Source: [Ruminococcus] lactaris ATCC 29176 (GTDB lineage Bacteria; Bacillota; Clostridia; Lachnospirales; Lachnospiraceae). From it: a DNA stretch of 64,000 bases. The position numbers were made by a program, and so were the translations under genes. Positions 54,540-64,000 of this stretch are shown piece by piece. Each line of letters opens with the position of its first letter. The stretch's first letter is position 1. The notes under the pieces were generated by a model. The model saw only the letters and a program-made list of their open reading frames with translations. It did no database searches and was not told the DNA's origin. The stretch is from the NCBI RefSeq assembly GCF_025152405.1, contig NZ_CP102292.1, positions 2,232,001-2,296,000 on the forward strand, in the 5' to 3' direction.

Positions 54540-55619
54540 ATGAAAAGAGATTACTATGAACTGCTCGGACTGGCGAAAGGTGCTGATCCGTCAGCAATAA
54601 AAAAAGCCTACAGAAAGCTTGCTAAAAAGTATCACCCGGATACGAATCCCGGTGATAAAGAAGCTGAAAAGAAATTTAAAGAGATCACCGAAGCTTATAA
54701 TATCCTGAGTGATCCTGAAAAGAAGAAACTTTATGACCAATTTGGTCACGCTGCATTTGACCAGAGCGGTGCTGCCGGTGGAACCGACACCAGTGGTTTC
54801 CATGGTGGATTCTATGGAAGTGGCTTTGGTGGAGCCGGATCTGACGGAACCGGATTTGGCAGCAATGGTTTTGGCAGTGGTGGTTTCAGTGGTGGCGGTT
54901 TTACCGGAAACGGTGGGTATCAGGAATACCACTTTGAGGGTGGTAATATGGATGATATGTTCGGAGATATTTTCGGAAATATGTTCCACGGAGGAACCTC
55001 CCGCAAGACTTCTTCCGGTTTTGGGAACGGCTTCCATGGTGGGTTCCAGTCCGGTGGTTTTCAGTCAAAGGGATCCGATCTGAATGCAGAAGTAACCGTT
55101 GGTTTTGATGAAGCTGCTTTTGGCTGTGACAAGGTCATTACATTACAGGATCCAAATGCTCCGGGAAATCCTTCCCAGTCACTGAAGGTTCATATTCCTG
55201 CAGGAATCGACACCGGTAAGACGATCCGTCTCCGTGGCAAGGGAATGCCCGGTACAAATGGCGGAGATGCCGGGGATCTGATGTTGAAGGTCAAGGTCGC
55301 TGACAAACCGGGATACGAGCGAAAGGGAACGGATGTCTATACGACAATTACTGTACCTTTCACGACGGCTGTCTTTGGTGGTGAAGCACTGGTTCAGACT
55401 TTATATGGCAATGTGCTTTGTAAGATCCGTGAGGGTACACAGTCCGGTTCTAAAATCCGTTTGAAAGGAAAGGGAATTGTTTCCATGAAGAACCCTTCGG
55501 TTCACGGTGACCAGTATGTAACGGTTCAGATTGAAGTTCCAAGGCACTTAACTCCGCAGGCGAAAGAGAAACTGCGTGAATATGAGGCCTTGGTCAGTGG
55601 AAATGCAAAGAGTGCTTAA
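54540..55619 (+). CDS. DnaJ-like co-chaperone without zinc finger (CbpA type)
   Basis: A 359-residue cytosolic co-chaperone that should stimulate DnaK. The J domain (1-68) has [20 protein letters not shown] and the essential HPD in [12 protein letters not shown] long Gly/Phe/Ser-rich region (about 75-180) has repeats of the [10 protein letters not shown] kind. The C-terminal substrate-binding domains have [35 protein letters not shown] and [18 protein letters not shown]. The CXXCXGXG zinc repeats of true DnaJ are absent, so it is type B/CbpA-like. No dnaK or grpE is adjacent. It is divergent to the GH136 chaperone gene; a functional link is not shown. Confidence 0.92.
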   Translation: MKRDYYELLGLAKGADPSAIKKAYRKLAKKYHPDTNPGDKEAEKKFKEITEAYNILSDPEKKKLYDQFGHAAFDQSGAAGGTDTSGFHGGFYGSGFGGAGSDGTGFGSNGFGSGGFSGGGFTGNGGYQEYHFEGGNMDDMFGDIFGNMFHGGTSRKTSSGFGNGFHGGFQSGGFQSKGSDLNAEVTVGFDEAAFGCDKVITLQDPNAPGNPSQSLKVHIPAGIDTGKTIRLRGKGMPGTNGGDAGDLMLKVKVADKPGYERKGTDVYTTITVPFTTAVFGGEALVQTLYGNVLCKIREGTQSGSKIRLKGKGIVSMKNPSVHGDQYVTVQIEVPRHLTPQAKEKLREYEALVSGNAKSA

Positions 55620-55623
55620 GATA

Positions 55624-55686
55624 AAATATGCTCCTTCAGGCAACAGGTTTTCTTGTTCCTGTCTGCCTGAACGGAGCATATTTTTT
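55624..55686. terminator. Terminator between the DnaJ-like and GH101 genes
   Basis: AAAATATGCTCC-TTCAGGCA / TGCCTGAA-GGAGCATATTTT long stem followed by TTATTC. It lies between converging genes and can serve both. Confidence 0.85.
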
Positions 55687-58600
55687 ATTCAAACATCACT
55701 CTTTCATCTCAATTGTCTTTTTTCTTTTTGAGAAAATTTGCAAGAAGCATCATTGCAGAGACCAGTACCCCTCCTGCCACCGGTACAACCGGAGTTGTAT
55801 CGCCGGTTTTTGTTGCTTTTCCAGATTTTTTTGTACCCATCGCCGGATTTTTCTGGTCAGCAGATGGCTTGCCACTTCCTGTCGTCTGTCCTGCACCATT
55901 CGAATTATCCGGAGTAGATGGCTTGCCTGGGGCAACCGGATCTGGATCTACCGGATTCGGATCTACCGGTTTTGGATCTACCGGATCTGGGTCAACCGGT
56001 TTTGGATCTACCGGTTTTAGTGCTTTCTGCTTCTCAACGAGCGTATCAGTTGCTGTTGCTACCTCTGTATGCTTAAGTTCCTTTTTCGTTTCCTTGCCTT
56101 CCAAAAGAAGTTTTGCAGCAGCTAATGCACTTTCAAAATCCGATGTGTCTTTATAATCTTTTACTATAATTTTCTCAGCTTCCTCTACTGCTTTTTCCAG
56201 TGCTGCAAAGTCAGCATTTGTCGCAAGTGGCTGTAATGCATTTATTGCATCCCTCACTTTTTGGGTCATCTCATCAACCTCACTCTGCTCTGTCCGTGGA
56301 TTGTCAAGTACTTTCTCAGCCTCCGCAAGAATCTTGTCCAGACCGGCATAATACTCTGTCATATATACCGTTCTGTCTAATTTTTCTGCCTCATCTACTG
56401 CCTTCTGTAACTCTGAAAAGTCTGCCGGGATGTATGCCTCTTCTACATAGAAATTATCAACATAATATTCACTGCTCTGTCCTGTAATATCTACATAGCA
56501 GTCTTCTTCATCACCTGTTGTAAACTCGAGAACAAGCTTTCCACTCTGGGCATTTGCCACCGCACTTGCAAGCGTCTTTGAAGCCTTATCAGATTTTACT
56601 GCAAAAGTAAACGCATTTGCACTTGGTGCTTTATATTCAATGCCTACTTTATACTCTGTATTCGGTTTAAATCTAACCGTTGATGGAATGGTTCTCATAT
56701 AATCTTTTGCACGAATCTTCAAAGAATAGTTTCCATCAATCACATCCGTCGTATACTCTGGATTCACTGGATTTTTCTGAGATAAATGCGACTGATCAGA
56801 CTCCGTAGACACAAATACTCCAAAGCCCTGATCTACATTTTCAAAATCCTCCCAATAAGTATACTTATTCGGATCCGGGTTAGTAGAAGCATCAACTTTT
56901 GCCACCCGCACATCATCAAAGTCAACAACCGATGTATCGCTTTTTCCTGCTGCTGCAGAAAGCGTTAATTTGACCGTGTCAGATGCCGCAGTAAAACGTA
57001 CCTGCATACGCTGAGCCTTAGTCAAATATTTATCATTATGATGAACTCCATACGTGACATTACTCTGTTCCATATAATTTGAAACTACTTCGTCCCCGTT
57101 CTTTACCTCAATTGATGCTTTTCGTCCATCATCAGTAATGCACCATACAGATGCCGAATAAGCCTGCCCCGGAACCAGACCTGTTAAAGTCTGACTTACC
57201 TGTCCATCTTTTGTTCCCTCTATATAAAGGTGTGCATTTCCAAGACTATTATCCTTAATCTTTATATGATCTACACTATCAGATGTAGATGATGGTTTCC
57301 ACTCATCAAAATTATAGGAATCGAATCCCATATCTTTCACAGGAGATCCTGTAGACCACTCCATTGTATCAGCCGTATCAACTTTTACAGCATCCTCTTT
57401 GTAAAGTACATATCCTGTTTTTGCTGTCGCATCAATTGTTACTTTACGTCCTGTCACAGGAAGCGTTTTCTTATCAGATTTTCCTTCTGCAGACAGTTTA
57501 TAAATCGTTACCTCAGTTACATTTCCCCAGGATTCCGGAAGTGTCCAGGTACTTGAACCTCCATCTTTATTATAATGATAAATCTTACCCTGCTCATCAT
57601 CATCCTTTTCCCATGGAATGAAAATCTTATTTCCTTCGGCAACTTTTTCACCGTCCAGCGTAATAACATTAACGTTATTCACGATCTCAGTTACTACTTC
57701 GTTACTATTTCCCAGAACTGCCCGCGATTCGCTTTCATACTGCATCAGCGGATACTGTGCAAGGAACTTAGCCGGAAGTACTTCGCAATAAAATGTATCC
57801 AGCGAATCATTCATACTTGCTGCATTATTTCCCTGTGAAGACTGCTGCCAACCGTCAATACCAGCACCACCTTTGCTTGCTCCGCCTGTATCGCCGCCGT
57901 TGTTTCTCGATTGTATTCCTCTGAACAAAGTTGTTCCCTGGAAAATATCAGACTGGTTGTTCTCTACAAAACGAACCAGATTTCCTGCTCCTTTAAAGTT
58001 GCCTGCCCCGGTCTGAATACCATGGACAAATACACTGTGGGAAACCATTTCATCAGGATTCTCTGTTCCAAGAATAATGTTGCGGCCTTTTATATTCTGT
58101 ATTAATTTATACATCGGCCATCTTGTTCCAAAGAATACATCTACATATGTCGTATCAATCTTTCCCTGCGTATCTTTATCGTATAATTGCGAAAAACGTC
58201 CATCCAATCCATTTTCTGATGTGTCAAGATCGTCGTTCTCACGAATAATGCCTTTTGAACTATCATACCAATCCCAGGCCGGAAGGCTTGCTGCAAGCTT
58301 TCCATACTGCGGAGCTTCCGGGTAAGTATCTGTCTGGTTTACATGAATACCTATTTGTGCATTATACTTTTCTGCCTCACTCAGCAAAGTGTTGAAATCT
58401 TCCAGACCACCAGCATGCTTATTATAATTTGCATAATCCGGATGAGATGAGTCATGTCCTTCACCTTGATATCCCTTGATAATAATATTCTGCCCAAATC
58501 CATCTGTAGCCAGATACATCTTCTTCACATTATCCAAAATACGGAGAAATGGATATTGAGCTTCGGATCCTACATTCATTGCGATCATTGTCCAGGAGTC

Positions 58601-60505
58601 TGTCACTTCGTCCGCTCCACTTTTTCTGGTCATGCACTTATCCCGAAGTACAATCGCACCATCCTGAGCGTCTACTTTTCCATCTCCATTGCAATCTGCT
58701 GTGACCGCTACCTTGACTGCAGGCAGATACATTATCTCTCCATCCAGTCCACGGTAAGTATACTCATTCATCCATAAACCTGTAGAATTATGGTCTCCTG
58801 CCGCAAACGTCTGGTATGCTACTTCATGACGGTTTTTATATGATTCTCCACTTAATGCAGCAGCAACATTCCGATTACTTAACACTGCAAGCGTCGTCTC
58901 ATTATATGCTTCTGATGCATTGGCTGAAGAAAGCGAAATCGCATTCTGTCCCTGATAATTATTTACAGTCAGCTTTCCGTCCGCATCTTTACTTGACATA
59001 GAAATCAAACTGTGACGCGGGAAATTCAAAGTGTACAGTTTCGTCTGATCATCAACTATATTTTTTACATTCATAGAAAGGACATTTCCTTCTACAGTAA
59101 ATATAACATCAAATGAAATTCCTGTCGTCGCCTCTGACACATGATAAACCGCTTTATTCTCACTGATATCTGCTGTAACATCCGGTGTATAAAGTTTATT
59201 ATTTAACTCAATCTGATGTAATGCAAGTTCCTGTCCTTTTACAGTCTCCCCACCGTTCTTTAATGTATAATCGATTACCCGCGGGAATGCACGGTCCAGA
59301 CGGACTGTCATGGCATCTGACTGAATTGTTACAGGCTCTGTATTTTCCACAACTGTCGGTACAGCTGCATTCTCCTGCGTAAACTTCTGGATGAGCATTC
59401 CATTATTACTTCCGGTTCTGAATCCCACTTTTCCCGGATTTGTCGTAACATTACTAAGTTCTCTATTAAGAATTTCCTCATTATCAACAAATACTGTCAC
59501 ATACTTGTCCACAATCCTTACTTTTATCTTATATGGAACCACTCTATTTGCAAGAATAAAACCACTGTCATTATATTCACTTCCAAGAAGTGACTGTCCC
59601 TGTGCATTCCAGATATTCCATCTGGTATAATGCTGATTATTCTGTGAAGACGGTCCAACATAGAAATACTCATTATCACTTACATACCGGAGAACTGCCC
59701 CATATCCACAATTATCATTCATTGGATCGTATGTAAATTCAATTTCCTGGTCTTTCAGGCTTGCCGAATTATCATCAATAAATACGCCATCTCCCTGAAG
59801 CTTCATGGCACCATTTTCCAGACTCATAGAACCGCTTCCACTCTTTTTCGTAAAGCCGTCTGCTCCGTCTGCCGCAAAATTTCTTGTATAGGATACCGTC
59901 GGTTCCGGAATGTTAATATTAATCGTGAATGTCTGTGTCTGCCCATCTTCGAATTCAAAAACCAGCTTTGTACTGGATTGACTTTTGATCTTTTCAAGAT
60001 AAGTTGTCTTAATTGTGACATTCTGACCATTTACAGTATAATCCGTTCCCCTTTCCAATACCTCTGATCCATTTTTAATCGCACTTAATGTATTCTCGCC
60101 TGTTATTGCCACTTCAATATCCTGTGCTGCCGCTGTATCCTGTTCAAGTTTCACACTTTTCGGATCAATCGAAACTGCTGAAAAAATATCGGAAGTTTTT
60201 ATATTGTCAAACTTCAAAGCACATCCATGGGTTTCTGTTGGTTCTCCCCAGACTCTCATTCCAATCTGTCCGGACATCGTATCACTAAATGCATCTACTG
60301 TCTGATCAATAATCACCTCTCCATCCTGATAAACCTTGATCTGCTTTCCACGATACTCCAGTTTGATATGATGCTTCTGGTTTATATCTATAGTGGCTCA
60401 GTTGTCAAGACAAAAATCTAAGATTTTTATAATGAACTGATATGGTTGATAAGTAACAAGGAACATGGGGAGGATAGTGGAACACTCCCCAGATCCATAT
60501 ATGCA

Positions 60506-61396
60506 TTAAGCTGCATACGGCAAAAGCATTGCCGGGTAGTAACATTCAGCCGGTGTTTTGTAATCAAGGGCAGAATGGCATCTTTCAAAGTTATAGGTGT
60601 GGACATATCGTCCAATAGCAACTCTGGCATCCTTGATGTTGTTATACAGCGTCAGATAAGCTTCTTCATACTTGAAGCTGCGGAACCATCGCTCAATCAT
60701 GATGTTGTCAGCCCAACGGCTTTTTCCATCCATACTCTGACGGATACCGTTTTCTTTTACAAATTCAATGTATTTCTGACTTGTGAACTGACAACCCTGA
60801 TCAGAGTTCAAAATCTGTGGTTTTGACACAGCAAATGCTTTTTTTAGAGCATTGATAACCATTCTGGTATCAAGGGTATCATCGACTTCCCAGCCTACGA
60901 TACAACGGCTGTACCAGTCGATTACAGCTGTCAGATACAGAAATCCGTGTCTGATTGGAATATATGTAATGTCAATAGACCACGCCTGATTTGGTGCATC
61001 TATGACGGCATTTCGAAGAAGATAAGGACATCCCTTTGCCTGTTGCATCCGCTTGGAAAGATTCATCTTAGGATAGATTGGGTAAATATCCATCTCATTC
61101 ATATAGCGGCGTGCTTTACGACGCCCAACATGATAACCTCTGTTTTTGAGTTGTGCAGACATTTGCCTTGCACCCCAGGTTGGATTATCCGTATGAAGAT
61201 GGTCGATAATCTCTTTACAAGCCAGTTCTTCGTCTGATACAGGTGAAGTCTTGTAATAGATGCTTGTACGGTTGATATCAAGCAGTTTTGCTCCTACAGA
61301 TGCCGGGATTTCTTTAGTAGTCAAAAGGTTTTGGACTAAACTTACTCTCGTAGTCAGGTCCACAAATTTCTTCAGATTTTTTTTTGAGCCAGTCAA
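60506..61396 (-). CDS. IS3-family transposase OrfB (catalytic part)
   Basis: About 296 residues in the -1 frame relative to OrfA, overlapping it by 83 bases. An HTH_21 segment (ASVGAKLLDINRTSIYYKTS) precedes the rve integrase core: Asp in WSIDITYIPIRHGFLYLTAV, Asp in ILNSDQGCQFTSQKY, Glu in NIMIERWFRSFKYEEAYL. The first codons shown here (TTG at 61396) lie in the overlap; in vivo it is probably made as an OrfAB fusion by slippage at A9 (61377-61385). No disruption is seen. Confidence 0.92.
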   Translation of the reverse strand: MTGSKKNLKKFVDLTTRVSLVQNLLTTKEIPASVGAKLLDINRTSIYYKTSPVSDEELACKEIIDHLHTDNPTWGARQMSAQLKNRGYHVGRRKARRYMNEMDIYPIYPKMNLSKRMQQAKGCPYLLRNAVIDAPNQAWSIDITYIPIRHGFLYLTAVIDWYSRCIVGWEVDDTLDTRMVINALKKAFAVSKPQILNSDQGCQFTSQKYIEFVKENGIRQSMDGKSRWADNIMIERWFRSFKYEEAYLTLYNNIKDARVAIGRYVHTYNFERCHSALDYKTPAECYYPAMLLPYAA

Positions 61397-61661
61397 CCTG
61401 CATGGTTAACTGACCAACCTTTTTCGCATACTCCGCCTTTTCCTTGCGTTCTTCAGCAAGCTTGTCTTTGAGGTTTTCCTGACGCTTGTCATCGAATACT
61501 GCAGAGGCATTGTTAAGGAATTCTTTCTTCCAATTGCGGAGCAGATTTGGTTGGATGTTATTCTCGGTTGCAAGGGTGTTGAGATCTTTCTCGCCCTTAA
61601 GCAGCTCGATTACCAGGTCTGATTTAAATTTGGCACTAAAGTTTCTTCTTTGTCTGGACAT
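61314..61661 (-). CDS. IS3-family transposase OrfA (DNA-binding part)
   Basis: 115 residues. An HTH_Tnp_1-type helix-turn-helix (KFKSDLVIELLKGEKDLNTL, IQPNLLRNWKKEFL) is followed by a leucine-zipper-like coiled coil (KLAEERKEKAEYAKKVGQL). It ends beyond the A9 slippery tract where OrfB begins in the -1 frame, the standard arrangement for making the OrfAB transposase. The start ATG is at 61661. Confidence 0.92.
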   Translation of the reverse strand: MSRQRRNFSAKFKSDLVIELLKGEKDLNTLATENNIQPNLLRNWKKEFLNNASAVFDDKRQENLKDKLAEERKEKAEYAKKVGQLTMQVDWLKKKSEEICGPDYESKFSPKPFDY

Positions 61662-62281
61662 AATGATGAATCCTCACTTTCATACTGATTTTAGTATATC
61701 AGATTCATTAATATTTGTCCGAAAAAGTGTCTTAATTTATGAGACCATTATAATCTGATGCATCAAACGTCGTCTTTGTGGAATTAAGATCTCCCCAGTT
61801 AGAAGAACCTTTCTGCCAGAACCAGTGAGTACCGTCTACTCCAATTCCTTCCCAGTCAGAGGAAGAATTGTAACGGAACAAAATCAACATTCTCGCCCCA
61901 TTCGGTCCTTTCGTCAGGGTAAGATCCATTTCAAGAATTCCATCCTGACGGGTTTTGGAATTTCCATATTTGAAAAAGGACTCTCCTGCAGACTCAAGTA
62001 CCATAAATCCATCATCACCCTCACCATTTTGGAAAGTGATCGTTCCATTTGCCCCATCTTTTACCCAGCCGCCCTGACTGTTCTCGTCGGTAAAATCGAT
62101 CATCTCCTGCGTCACCGCTGCCTTTGCTACATTCCCCGGTATCGGTACCGCATTTGCAATCATACAAGCAGATAAAGTTGCAATGGTAACTCGCTTTAAT
62201 TTGTTTTTCATAAACTCGCCCCTCCATGCCATTAGATATTTTGCCTATTTTTTATCTCTGTGCCATTTTCATTTTGCATAT

Positions 62282-62310
62282 ATTATATCTTTTTTCTTCT
62301 TTTTTTTCAA
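62282..62310 (-). promoter_or_regulatory. Promoter of the GH101 gene
   Basis: Minus-strand -35 TTGAAA (62305-62310) and -10 TATAAT (62282-62287) with a 17-base spacer, about 70 bases before the GH101 start. It lies on the GH101 side of the ISLre2-type sequence, so the promoter appears intact. Confidence 0.8.
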
Positions 62311-62494
62311 TATCGGCGTTTCTTTTGATTGCGTAAATTTACCTTCGGAAATAATGGTGTAGAGTCCACCCACGATGCTCTGATAAAATATCAGGCAATG
62401 ACTTTTGGATTTAATATAACTCTTTTTTGTATTCGAAGCAAGCCCAGTTTTTCTTCTGGGCAGACTCCGGCTTATTCCTCTTGGCTGTGCTTTT

Positions 62495-62606
62495 GACCAG
62501 ATACTTTCATCTGTCAAGGATGCCCTGCACCACTTGTGGCTTCGTCCTTGACAGATGAAAGTATCTGGTCTTCTTTGTAATCAAGAGGAACAAACCTCTT
62601 GATTAC
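62495..62606. repeat. Two large palindromes downstream of the transposase gene
   Basis: A 26-bp perfect inverted repeat begins GACCAGATACTTTCATCTGT (arms 62495-62520 and 62545-62570, 24-base loop). A second stem TGTAATCAAGAGG / CCTCTTGATTACA lies at 62576-62606. They probably belong to the ISLre2 element as terminators or folding signals. Confidence 0.75.
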
Positions 62607-62622
62607 ATTCCATGTGCACTGT

Positions 62623-64000
62623 CTATAATCCCCATATATGTGCATTAAAGTTCACGATCTTTTTATTTTGTAGCGACATGCTATGACTAATGTACTCTGT
62701 ATATTTCCCAAGTTCTCCATGTCTGTTTTTTTCTGACTGGATCATCTGAGCGCTGCTCAGAACATCATATTCGGCTCCTGCAGCTTTCTGTAAATCTCTT
62801 TTTTGATATCTTACCAGTTCTAGCATATCTCCTCCATTGAGCTCATATGCTCTAAGTTTTGCCATTTTTGTTGCGCCTGTAATACTCCAGCCCATTGGTC
62901 TTGAACTCATTCTGTTGGATAATACATGACTCACATGCCCTTCGGTGCTGCTTCCTTTTACCCTGTTCTGATGTCTCAAACGTAGCTTAGCAGCTGTCCA
63001 GTTCGACAGAATATATTCCCTGCCAGTAGCAATTCGTTTTAATCCTGTTTCATCAACCAGACAATCTTCCAATCGATCAACGATTTCCTCAAAGTCCTGT
63101 TTTGTTTTACTTCTAATCGCTGCACGAAGTTCATCTAGTGCATCTTCCTTGCTGTCCTTCATGTGACTGGTCAACTTGATCAGATACTTCTCAAGATGAA
63201 ATTCATCTAGTACATATGTGATTCCTGCTATCCGTTTCATTCCAGATTTAATCCAGCTTCCACCATCTGAACTCAGATATACTTTTTTGACTTTATCCAG
63301 GTCATAATGGTTGTTGATATATTCATAAACTTCATCCCAGAATTCCGCATTTTCTTCACCATAACTAGTTCCACAGAAGTAATACGGATTCACGAGTTTA
63401 TGTCTTTTGCTCTGAGGTGCTTCGTTTTCAATTCCTTCGTGAACATAGACAAGCTTTGTGATCAGACAGTTGTTCTTCCGGTGATTCTCGTTTTCAATCA
63501 AATCACCTTTTTTCTCTCTGAACTGAAGTGACGCATGATCCTCATCCGCCTCGATATAGAGGTATTCCACCTCTTTTTTCTTTTCTGGCTTCTCCTTGTT
63601 TTTAGGAAATTCAAGCGCATGGATCTTATTTTTTACAGTCTGTTTTTTCACATCTGTTGTCAGGCTTGTTTCTTCTCCGCCACGTCTGTACGAGGTCTGA
63701 ACAGACTCCTTAAGCATTCTGGCTAGCGCGTCTTCTGTGATACGTTCATGTTTCTCTAACCCCATTATTCGATCAAGAAGATACTCGCTTTCACCTGTTT
63801 CCTTATTCGTGAATAACGTTTTTTCAAATGTAACTGCCCCCAGTGATGTAATCAGCTGCTTGGTATCATGAGATTCAACCACCCAGTGTTGCAAACGTTT
63901 TGGGCTCTTTCTGAGCATCTGATTCATTTCTTCCAGGGATTCCTGTATCATTTTCAGTCCGAGGTTATGCAATTCTTCTGTGAGCCCCAGAACGTACTCA
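62623..64000 (-). CDS. ISLre2-family transposase (N-terminus beyond the window)
   Basis: At least 459 residues. The frame stays open to the window edge, reading EYVLGLTEELHNLGLKMIQE, so the true start lies outside. Family features are the N-terminal coiled region, the zinc-free LEKHERITEDALARML, YLYIEADEDHASLQ, KKVYLSSDGGSWIKSG, TYVLDEFHLEKYL, and the C-terminal GSSTEGHVSHVLSNRMSSRP followed by MGWSITGATKMAKLRAY. The DED-like acidic residues fall in EADEDH, SSDGG and the GSSTEGH region. The frame is uninterrupted within the window and the product is probably functional. Confidence 0.9.
   Translation of the reverse strand, partial: EYVLGLTEELHNLGLKMIQESLEEMNQMLRKSPKRLQHWVVESHDTKQLITSLGAVTFEKTLFTNKETGESEYLLDRIMGLEKHERITEDALARMLKESVQTSYRRGGEETSLTTDVKKQTVKNKIHALEFPKNKEKPEKKKEVEYLYIEADEDHASLQFREKKGDLIENENHRKNNCLITKLVYVHEGIENEAPQSKRHKLVNPYYFCGTSYGEENAEFWDEVYEYINNHYDLDKVKKVYLSSDGGSWIKSGMKRIAGITYVLDEFHLEKYLIKLTSHMKDSKEDALDELRAAIRSKTKQDFEEIVDRLEDCLVDETGLKRIATGREYILSNWTAAKLRLRHQNRVKGSSTEGHVSHVLSNRMSSRPMGWSITGATKMAKLRAYELNGGDMLELVRYQKRDLQKAAGAEYDVLSSAQMIQSEKNRHGELGKYTEYISHSMSLQNKKIVNFNAHIWGL

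Larger units (their letters stand above)
60389..61752 (-). mobile_element. IS3-family (IS150-like) insertion sequence inside GH101
   Basis: 1364 bp. Ends are TATAATGGTCTCA and TATAGTGGCTCA in inverted orientation. A 3-bp duplication reads ATC on the plus strand (60386-60388 and 61753-61755). It encodes the two overlapping transposase frames orfA and orfB in the same direction as the host gene. All expected parts are present, so it may still be active. Confidence 0.92.
55709..62211 (-). pseudogene. GH101 endo-alpha-N-acetylgalactosaminidase gene interrupted by an IS3 element
   Basis: The 5' part (62211-61753) encodes a signal peptide (KRVTIATLSACMIANAVPIP) and the start of a lectin-like domain. 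The 3' part (60388-55709) carries the rest. Removing the IS and one copy of the GAT duplication joins DASD to INQKHHIKLEY in frame, giving 1711 residues. The GH101 core includes YPFLRILDNVKKMYLATDG, IIIKGYQGEGHDSSHPDY, QIGIHVNQTDTYPEA, the nucleophile-type Asp902 in YVDVFFG, Glu928 in LGTENPDEM, and a family-typical Ca-binding DCNGDGKVDAQDG. It would release Gal-b1,3-GalNAc from core-1 O-glycans. The tail has FIVAR bundles, a proline/aspartate repeat and TKTGDTTPV with helix and KKKKDN. As sequenced, secreted activity should be lost. The start follows GGAGGGG. Confidence 0.92.
62335..64000 (-). mobile_element. ISLre2-family insertion sequence (runs off the window)
   Basis: Defined by the ISLre2-type transposase and about 290 bases of non-coding sequence with large palindromes on its 3' side. 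The left boundary near 62335-62360, around GGTGTAGAGTCCACC, is a guess; the other end is outside the window, so inverted repeats could not be compared. The 62212-62622 gap therefore holds the GH101 promoter followed by the 3' part of this element. Confidence 0.6.

Noticed and set aside
58690-58740. Dockerin-like calcium-binding loop in GH101 (DCNGDGKVDAQDG)
   Set aside because: Only one loop is present and it lies inside the catalytic region where GH101 enzymes normally have it. There is no second dockerin repeat or cohesin in the window.
62269-62517. An 82-codon minus-strand frame upstream of GH101
   Set aside because: It crosses the GH101 promoter and IS 3' sequence, has no ribosome site, and ends in a poly-lysine stretch from an A-rich tract.

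Overview
The window looks like chromosomal DNA of a low-GC anaerobic Firmicute of the Lachnospiraceae, most like the mucin-feeding Mediterraneibacter/Ruminococcus (torques, lactaris, gnavus) group. The reasons are strong AGGAGG ribosome sites, [FeFe]-hydrogenase maturases, DUF6465/DUF6903-type small proteins, and a set of enzymes for host O-glycans and milk-type oligosaccharides. The genus is inferred from gene content, not from a marker gene.

Layout of the first 28 kb. 1-3.95 kb: thiamin operon (thiW, a ThiM-ThiE-ThiD fusion, thiC), on the minus strand behind a TPP riboswitch and terminator. 4.0-6.75 kb: an orphan sugar-ABC ATPase (UgpC/MsmK type), a PucR-type regulator and a membrane protein. 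7.0-11.1 kb: a fused Clp-like/FtsH-like AAA protease and a YbjN protein. 11.5-13.6 kb: thioredoxin-reductase-like protein, proC, acylphosphatase. 13.8-16.2 kb: an AAA/DUF4143 ATPase followed by decayed remains of a transposase, a type I restriction specificity gene and an accessory gene. 16.4-18.9 kb: hydE-hydG. 19-28.4 kb: housekeeping genes (YdcF, a frameshifted AIM24 gene, a two-component system, yesL-xpt, tRNA-Gly, nth, rpiB and small proteins). Two types of small inverted-repeat elements sit in intergenic gaps at 6.8, 11.1 and 19.0 kb.

From 28.7 kb to the end lies a locus for galacto-N-biose (GNB, Gal-b1,3-GalNAc) and lacto-N-biose (LNB, Gal-b1,3-GlcNAc). It contains a cytoplasmic GH112 phosphorylase, a small membrane protein, two ABC permeases, a sugar-binding lipoprotein and a divergent AraC regulator. 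It also has four very large secreted glycosidases with the same unusual C-terminal wall-sorting signal: GH95 and GH29 fucosidases, a GH136 lacto-N-biosidase with a separate chaperone-like partner, and a GH101 endo-alpha-N-acetylgalactosaminidase. A second AraC regulator and a DnaJ-like protein lie between them.

Inferred pathway: the fucosidases uncap the chains, GH136 releases LNB, GH101 releases GNB, the ABC transporter imports both (probably powered by the shared UgpC-type ATPase at 4 kb), and GH112 phosphorolyses them.

Three insertion sequences have entered this locus. An IS630 element lies upstream of GH95, an ISLre2 element lies upstream of GH101, and an IS3 element (60389-61752) interrupts GH101 itself. 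The IS3 insertion has a clean 3-bp target duplication, so precise loss would restore a 1711-residue enzyme. As sequenced, the GNB-releasing arm is disabled while the LNB arm is intact.
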